Positions 6,307-9,101 of a stretch of DNA of 9,101 nucleotides are shown piece by piece. Origin of the DNA: Deltaproteobacteria bacterium UBA7527 (GTDB lineage Bacteria > Desulfobacterota > Syntrophorhabdia > Syntrophorhabdales > Syntrophorhabdaceae); the NCBI GenBank assembly GCA_002478225.1, contig DLMV01000077.1, positions 1 through 9,101 on the forward strand. The letters run 5' to 3'. Made by a program: the position numbers and the translations under genes. The notes under the pieces were generated by a model. It did not search any database. It saw nothing but the letters and a program-made list of their open reading frames with translations, and had not been told where the DNA came from. Every line of letters starts with the position of its first letter. Within the stretch, counting starts at the first letter, position 1.

Positions 6307-6408
6307 GTGAATGCGCACACGCGTAAAAGCGAATATGCACTTCGTTGTTGTATTATTGTTTGCTACGCATTGACGCGTCTACGCCTCTACGCGTCCACAT
6401 GTTTACAA
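6307..6408. repeat. Inverted arrays of degenerate 8-base units (acpS-nnr gap)
   Basis: Right arm: TGCTACGC (6361), ATTGACGC (6369), GTCTACGC (6377), CTCTACGC (6385), then the decayed units GTCCACAT (6393) and GTTTACAA (6401). Four consecutive units end in ACGC exactly 8 bases apart. Left arm: GTGAATGC (6307), GCACACGC (6315), GTAAAAGC (6323), GAATATGC (6331), each ending in GC at the same 8-base phase. The reverse complement of the right arm gives units starting GCGTAGAG and GCGTAGAC, which resemble left-arm units such as GCGTAAAA. The arms flank an AT-rich centre (about 6341-6360). The 123-base gap between acpS and the next gene contains no open reading frame of interest. The periodicity is directly visible; the origin is unknown. 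Confidence 0.7.
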
Positions 6409-6421
6409 GACGGGAGGTAAT

Positions 6422-7996
6422 ATGAAGGTGCTCTCACCGGAGAGGATGGCGAAATACGATGAATATTCCATAAAGACATGGGGGATCCCTTCCGCGGTGC
6501 TCATGGAGAACGCCGGTCGCAATACTTACAGGCTTATGAAGGAGCGGTATCTGCCAGGCGTCAAGGCCATTGCCGTCATCTGCGGCCGAGGGAACAACGG
6601 GGGCGACGGGTTCGTCATAGCGAGATACGCGCTGAGGGACGGCTTCCGTACAAAGGTCTTCCTTGTCGGCAAGAGGACGGAACTGAAAGGCGACGCCGGG
6701 CTCAATATGGAGCTCTATGCATCGATCGGCGGGGAGATCATTGAATGTGCGAAAGACATTGATGCACTGAGAAAAGGCATACGGGAGGCTGACATCCTGG
6801 TGGATGCTATCTTCGGCACAGGGCTTTCGAAGGAAACAGGAGGCAATGAAAAACTCGCGATAGAAGCAATGAACGATTCCGGAAGGCCGGTCATCTCAGT
6901 CGATATTCCATCAGGCATTGATGGAAAGACAGGGTTGCCTCTCGGCGCCGCGGTGCAGGCGACCCACACATTTACATACGGATATCCGAAACTGGGGCAG
7001 GTACTCTTTCCGGGTGCATACCACGCCGGCAGGCTGACGGTTGTTGATATCTCCATTCCGGCATTCATCGAAGACAAGATCGGGACCGACGGCGTTGTCG
7101 CTGACGGAGAGATGCTGCGGGGATTTTTAAGGAAAAGACTGCCCTGGTCCCACAAAGGGACCTTCGGCCATGTCGTGGTGATCGCCGGGTCAACAGGCAA
7201 GACCGGCGCAGCCCACATGGCTTCGCTTGCTGCCCTGAAGGTGGGAGCAGGACTTGTCACGCTTATCATTCCGGAAAGCTTGAACAGCATCATGGGGACA
7301 AAACTCACCGAGGTGATGACATATCCCGTGAGAGACAAGGGGAAGGGTTGCCTCCCTCTCTCAGCATACAAAGAGATCACCGATTTCATTAAGGATAAAG
7401 ATGTTGTCATCGTGGGTCCGGGACTTTCACAGAACAAGCAAACAATGGAGCTTGTGAGGAAACTGCACAGGAACGCGCAAAAGCCTTTTGTAATCGACGC
7501 CGACGGGATCAACGCGTTTCAGGAAAACCCCGATATGATCAGGACCTCAAAGCATGAGGCTGTATTTACGCCCCATCCCGGCGAGCTGGCGCGCATCATT
7601 GGCATTACGCCGCAGGCAATAAATGCCGACAGGATAGGGGCAGGGAGGTCATTTACAGAGCAATACGGCGCTTATCTCCTTCTGAAAGGAGCCCGGAGCA
7701 TTTTTTTTAGTCCCGGCGGAGAGATGATCATCAACCCCACCGGCAACCCTGCCCTTGCAAAAGGCGGAAGCGGCGACATACTGACGGGATTTATCGGGGG
7801 TTTCATCGCGCAAGGTTATTCACTGGCTGAGGCAACGATATTGGCCGCATATATCCATGGCTATGTTGCTGACACGTGGGTTGAGAATGGGATCGATCTC
7901 GATATGCTCGCCTGCGATCTTCTTGCCGGGGCAGGAAGGGCGATTCAGGAGATCAGGGATGGAAAGGATAGAGTATATATCGAAAAGTCCCTCTGA
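6422..7996 (+). CDS. nnr: Bifunctional NAD(P)H-hydrate epimerase / ADP-dependent NAD(P)H-hydrate dehydratase
   Basis: This metabolite-repair enzyme restores NADH and NADPH from their damaged hydrated forms. The N-terminal epimerase (YjeF_N, about 1-220) interconverts the R and S hydrates; it shows GNNGGDG (58-64 region), D128 in VDAIFGTGL and DIPSGID (161-167). The C-terminal ribokinase-like dehydratase (about 235-515) dehydrates the S form using ADP; it shows KGTFGHVVVIAGS (245-257), GPGL (332-335), DADG (359-362), TPHPGE (383-388) and NPTGNPALAKGGSGD (438-452). The 524 residues match the E. coli-type fusion. GGGAGG (6412-6417) precedes the ATG by 4 bases. The last 38 bases overlap tsaE, an old and widespread neighbour of this gene. 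Both active sites look intact. Confidence 0.96.
   Translation: MKVLSPERMAKYDEYSIKTWGIPSAVLMENAGRNTYRLMKERYLPGVKAIAVICGRGNNGGDGFVIARYALRDGFRTKVFLVGKRTELKGDAGLNMELYASIGGEIIECAKDIDALRKGIREADILVDAIFGTGLSKETGGNEKLAIEAMNDSGRPVISVDIPSGIDGKTGLPLGAAVQATHTFTYGYPKLGQVLFPGAYHAGRLTVVDISIPAFIEDKIGTDGVVADGEMLRGFLRKRLPWSHKGTFGHVVVIAGSTGKTGAAHMASLAALKVGAGLVTLIIPESLNSIMGTKLTEVMTYPVRDKGKGCLPLSAYKEITDFIKDKDVVIVGPGLSQNKQTMELVRKLHRNAQKPFVIDADGINAFQENPDMIRTSKHEAVFTPHPGELARIIGITPQAINADRIGAGRSFTEQYGAYLLLKGARSIFFSPGGEMIINPTGNPALAKGGSGDILTGFIGGFIAQGYSLAEATILAAYIHGYVADTWVENGIDLDMLACDLLAGAGRAIQEIRDGKDRVYIEKSL
7947..7951 (+). promoter_or_regulatory. Ribosome binding site that fixes the tsaE start
   Basis: AGGAG lies inside the 3' end of the NAD(P)HX repair gene, 7 bases before the ATG at 7959. 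It supports a start there rather than at the in-frame ATG at 7857, which would add 34 residues rich in Gly, Arg and Ser that resemble no TsaE N-terminus. Confidence 0.75.
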
Positions 7997-8375
7997 GACG
8001 TGGGATATAGGAGAACGTATCGGGCGAAATGCGAAGAGGGGTGAACTCTATGCAATTTATGGCGAGCTCGGCACAGGCAAAACCCAGCTTGTTAAAGGCA
8101 TTGCGCGGGGTCTTGGCATCCTGGACTGGCAGTATGTTGCGAGCCCTTCCTTTACCATCATGAATGTCTACGAAGGTGACCGCACCCTTTGTCATGTTGA
8201 CCTCTACAGGATTGAAGGGTATGATGTTGAGAGCCTCAATATCGAGGAGTTTCTTGAACAGGGCATCGTAGCTGTTGAATGGGCGGAAAGAAATACCTGG
8301 TGGAACGGCACCATCAAGGTGTATATTGACGCCATCAGCGAGGGAGAGAGAAGGATCATTGTTACGAGATCATGA
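7959..8375 (+). CDS. tsaE: tRNA threonylcarbamoyladenosine synthesis ATPase TsaE
   Basis: TsaE is the P-loop ATPase that works with TsaB and TsaD to place the t6A modification at position 37 of tRNAs reading ANN codons. With the start at 7959 the protein has 138 residues, slightly below the usual 150 or so. It shows Walker A GELGTGKT (35-42), the ASPSFTI switch region (61-67), HVDLYR (79-84) with the Asp that helps bind magnesium, and EWAE (107-110) near the nucleotide site. The W114-W115 pair in the loop after EWAE is in the region where relatives have a conserved Trp. It overlaps the preceding gene by 38 bases, so it is likely translated from the same mRNA. TsaB and TsaD are not in this window. 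Confidence 0.95.
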   Translation: MERIEYISKSPSETWDIGERIGRNAKRGELYAIYGELGTGKTQLVKGIARGLGILDWQYVASPSFTIMNVYEGDRTLCHVDLYRIEGYDVESLNIEEFLEQGIVAVEWAERNTWWNGTIKVYIDAISEGERRIIVTRS

Positions 8376-8376
8376 G

Positions 8377-8431
8377 CCGTCAGCAATCAGCCCCAGCATG
8401 CGGCAGAGGTTCGATCAATGACGACTGACGG
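8377..8431. repeat. Inverted repeat with 7-base units (tsaE-lysC gap)
   Basis: CCGTCAG (8377-8383) and CTGACGG (8425-8431) form a perfect 7-base inverted pair. The left arm continues in phase as CAATCAG (8384-8390) and CCCCAGC (8391-8397). The reverse complement of the right arm continues as TCGTCAT and TGATCGA, so heptamer phase is shared and TCA recurs at the same place. It fills most of the 89 bases between tsaE and the aspartate kinase gene. No T-run follows, so a standard terminator is unlikely. The architecture matches the gaps at 4411-4486 and 6307-6408 with a different unit. Confidence 0.55.
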
Positions 8432-8464
8432 AGATCCTATAGATTTTATATATGGAGGATAACC

Positions 8465-9101
8465 ATGCTTATTGTGCAGAAATATGGAGGAACTTCAGTA
8501 GCGGATCTTGAGCGGATCGCTAATATTGCAAAGAGGATCATCAGCTACAGAGAGCGGGACAACGATCTCGTCATCGTTGTCTCTGCCATGGCAGGCGAGA
8601 CAGACAGATTGCTGAACATGGCTCACAGCATCTGTAAGTTCCCTGACGAGAGGGAGCTCGATGTTCTTGTCTCTACCGGTGAACAGGTGGTCTCGGCGCT
8701 GCTCGCGATAACGCTGAAGAATATGCTCTGCGACGCCATGTCTCTCCTTGGACATCAGGTAAGGATCGTGACGGATTCAAGTTTCACGAAGGCGAGGATC
8801 TCCCGTATCGAGCAGGACCAGATCGTTTCTGAACTTCACAAAGGGAAGGTAGTTGTTGTCCCGGGCTTTCAGGGCGTTGATGAGAAGGGCAACATCACAA
8901 CACTGGGCAGGGGAGGTTCGGACACCTCGGCCGTTGCACTGGCAGCAGCCCTGAACGCGGACGTATGCGAGATTTATACGGATGTGGACGGCGTATACAC
9001 CGCGGACCCCAACATCTGCGAGAGGGCAAGGAGGCTTGACAGGATCTCCTACGAGGAAATGCTCGAGATGGCGAGCCTTGGAGCGAAGGTGCTGCAGATA
9101 C
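8465..9101 (+). CDS. lysC: Aspartate kinase, 5' part (runs off the window)
   Basis: Aspartate kinase phosphorylates aspartate, the first step toward lysine, threonine, methionine and diaminopimelate. The visible 212 codons encode most of the N-terminal amino-acid kinase domain: KYGGTSV (6-12), VSAMAGET (39-46), STGE (70-73), TDSSFTKARI (103-112), GRGGSDTSA (148-156) and YTDVDGVYTADP (171-182). The C-terminal ACT domains that give feedback control lie beyond the edge, so the isoform cannot be judged. GGAGG (8454-8458) is 6 bases before the ATG, a strong ribosome site. The gap from tsaE is 89 bases and holds an inverted repeat. TTTTATATAT just upstream (8444-8453) is A/T-rich, but no paired -35 box was found. 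Such a lysC is commonly next to the nnr-tsaE pair in Geobacter-like genomes. Confidence 0.95.
   Translation, partial: MLIVQKYGGTSVADLERIANIAKRIISYRERDNDLVIVVSAMAGETDRLLNMAHSICKFPDERELDVLVSTGEQVVSALLAITLKNMLCDAMSLLGHQVRIVTDSSFTKARISRIEQDQIVSELHKGKVVVVPGFQGVDEKGNITTLGRGGSDTSAVALAAALNADVCEIYTDVDGVYTADPNICERARRLDRISYEEMLEMASLGAKVLQI

Noticed and set aside
6361..6408. CRISPR-like array because of regular short repeats.
   Set aside because: Units are 8 bases with no spacers, and no cas gene is present.
6715..7512. A 265-codon open frame on the minus strand.
   Set aside because: It is a shadow of the NAD(P)HX repair gene, whose motifs are complete in the plus-strand frame; the Ser/Pro-rich translation is typical of antisense frames.
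7857..7958. Upstream extension of tsaE to an earlier ATG.
   Set aside because: The 34 added residues are out-of-frame translation of the preceding gene; AGGAG 7 bases before 7959 and the normal TsaE beginning favour the later start.
8438..8453. TATAGA or TTATAT as a -10 box for lysC.
   Set aside because: No -35 box lies at a suitable distance; the A/T-rich stretch next to the ribosome site is not sufficient evidence.

Overview
The window is a dense run of bacterial housekeeping genes on the + strand, with one divergent gene on the - strand at the left end. Gene content and order (ftsH, folP, a DisA_N-type diadenylate cyclase, a YbbR-domain gene, pdxJ, acpS, the NAD(P)HX repair gene, tsaE, lysC) recall the arrangement known from Desulfobacterota/Geobacter-like bacteria and neighbouring Gram-negative anaerobic lineages, perhaps including Nitrospirota. 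That placement is an inference from gene order and protein style. The Fe-S/flavin protein at the left fits an anaerobe. I see no rRNA, tRNA, CRISPR array, insertion sequence or phage gene.

Layout: positions 1-83 hold degenerate 7-base repeats. Positions 84-923 (-) encode an iron-sulfur-flavoprotein-like reductase with an added C-terminal zinc ribbon. Positions 924-1045 are a divergent promoter region. Positions 1046-4408 are three overlapping or abutting genes: ftsH (membrane AAA+ protease), folP (dihydropteroate synthase, start corrected to 2853) and dacA/cdaA (c-di-AMP synthase). After a repeat-filled gap, 4518-5159 is a YbbR/CdaR-like partner of the cyclase. Then come pdxJ (vitamin B6), a short acpS (holo-ACP synthase), a second repeat-filled gap, nnrE-nnrD fused (NAD(P)HX epimerase/dehydratase), tsaE (tRNA t6A, start corrected to 7959), a third repeat-filled gap, and the 5' part of an aspartate kinase gene that runs off the window.

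Functionally the cluster combines membrane protein quality control and c-di-AMP signalling with cofactor synthesis or repair (folate, pyridoxal phosphate, phosphopantetheinylation, NAD(P)H repair). Tight overlaps (ftsH/folP 23 bases, folP/dacA 4 bases, nnr/tsaE 38 bases) suggest co-transcription and translational coupling. glmM, often next to cdaA-ybbR, is absent between ybbR and pdxJ.

The least ordinary signal is in the gaps. At least three of the few real intergenic spaces are filled by short degenerate units repeated in phase every 7 or 8 bases. Each is arranged as two opposed arms, so the whole gap is an imperfect inverted repeat, and each gap has a different unit sequence. Two further spots (5925-5939 and 27-71) carry in-phase 7-base repeats. 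No protein-level novelty of comparable weight was found; the notable protein oddities are a shortened AcpS, an Arg-to-Met change at a usually conserved FolP site, and the flavoprotein/zinc-ribbon architecture.
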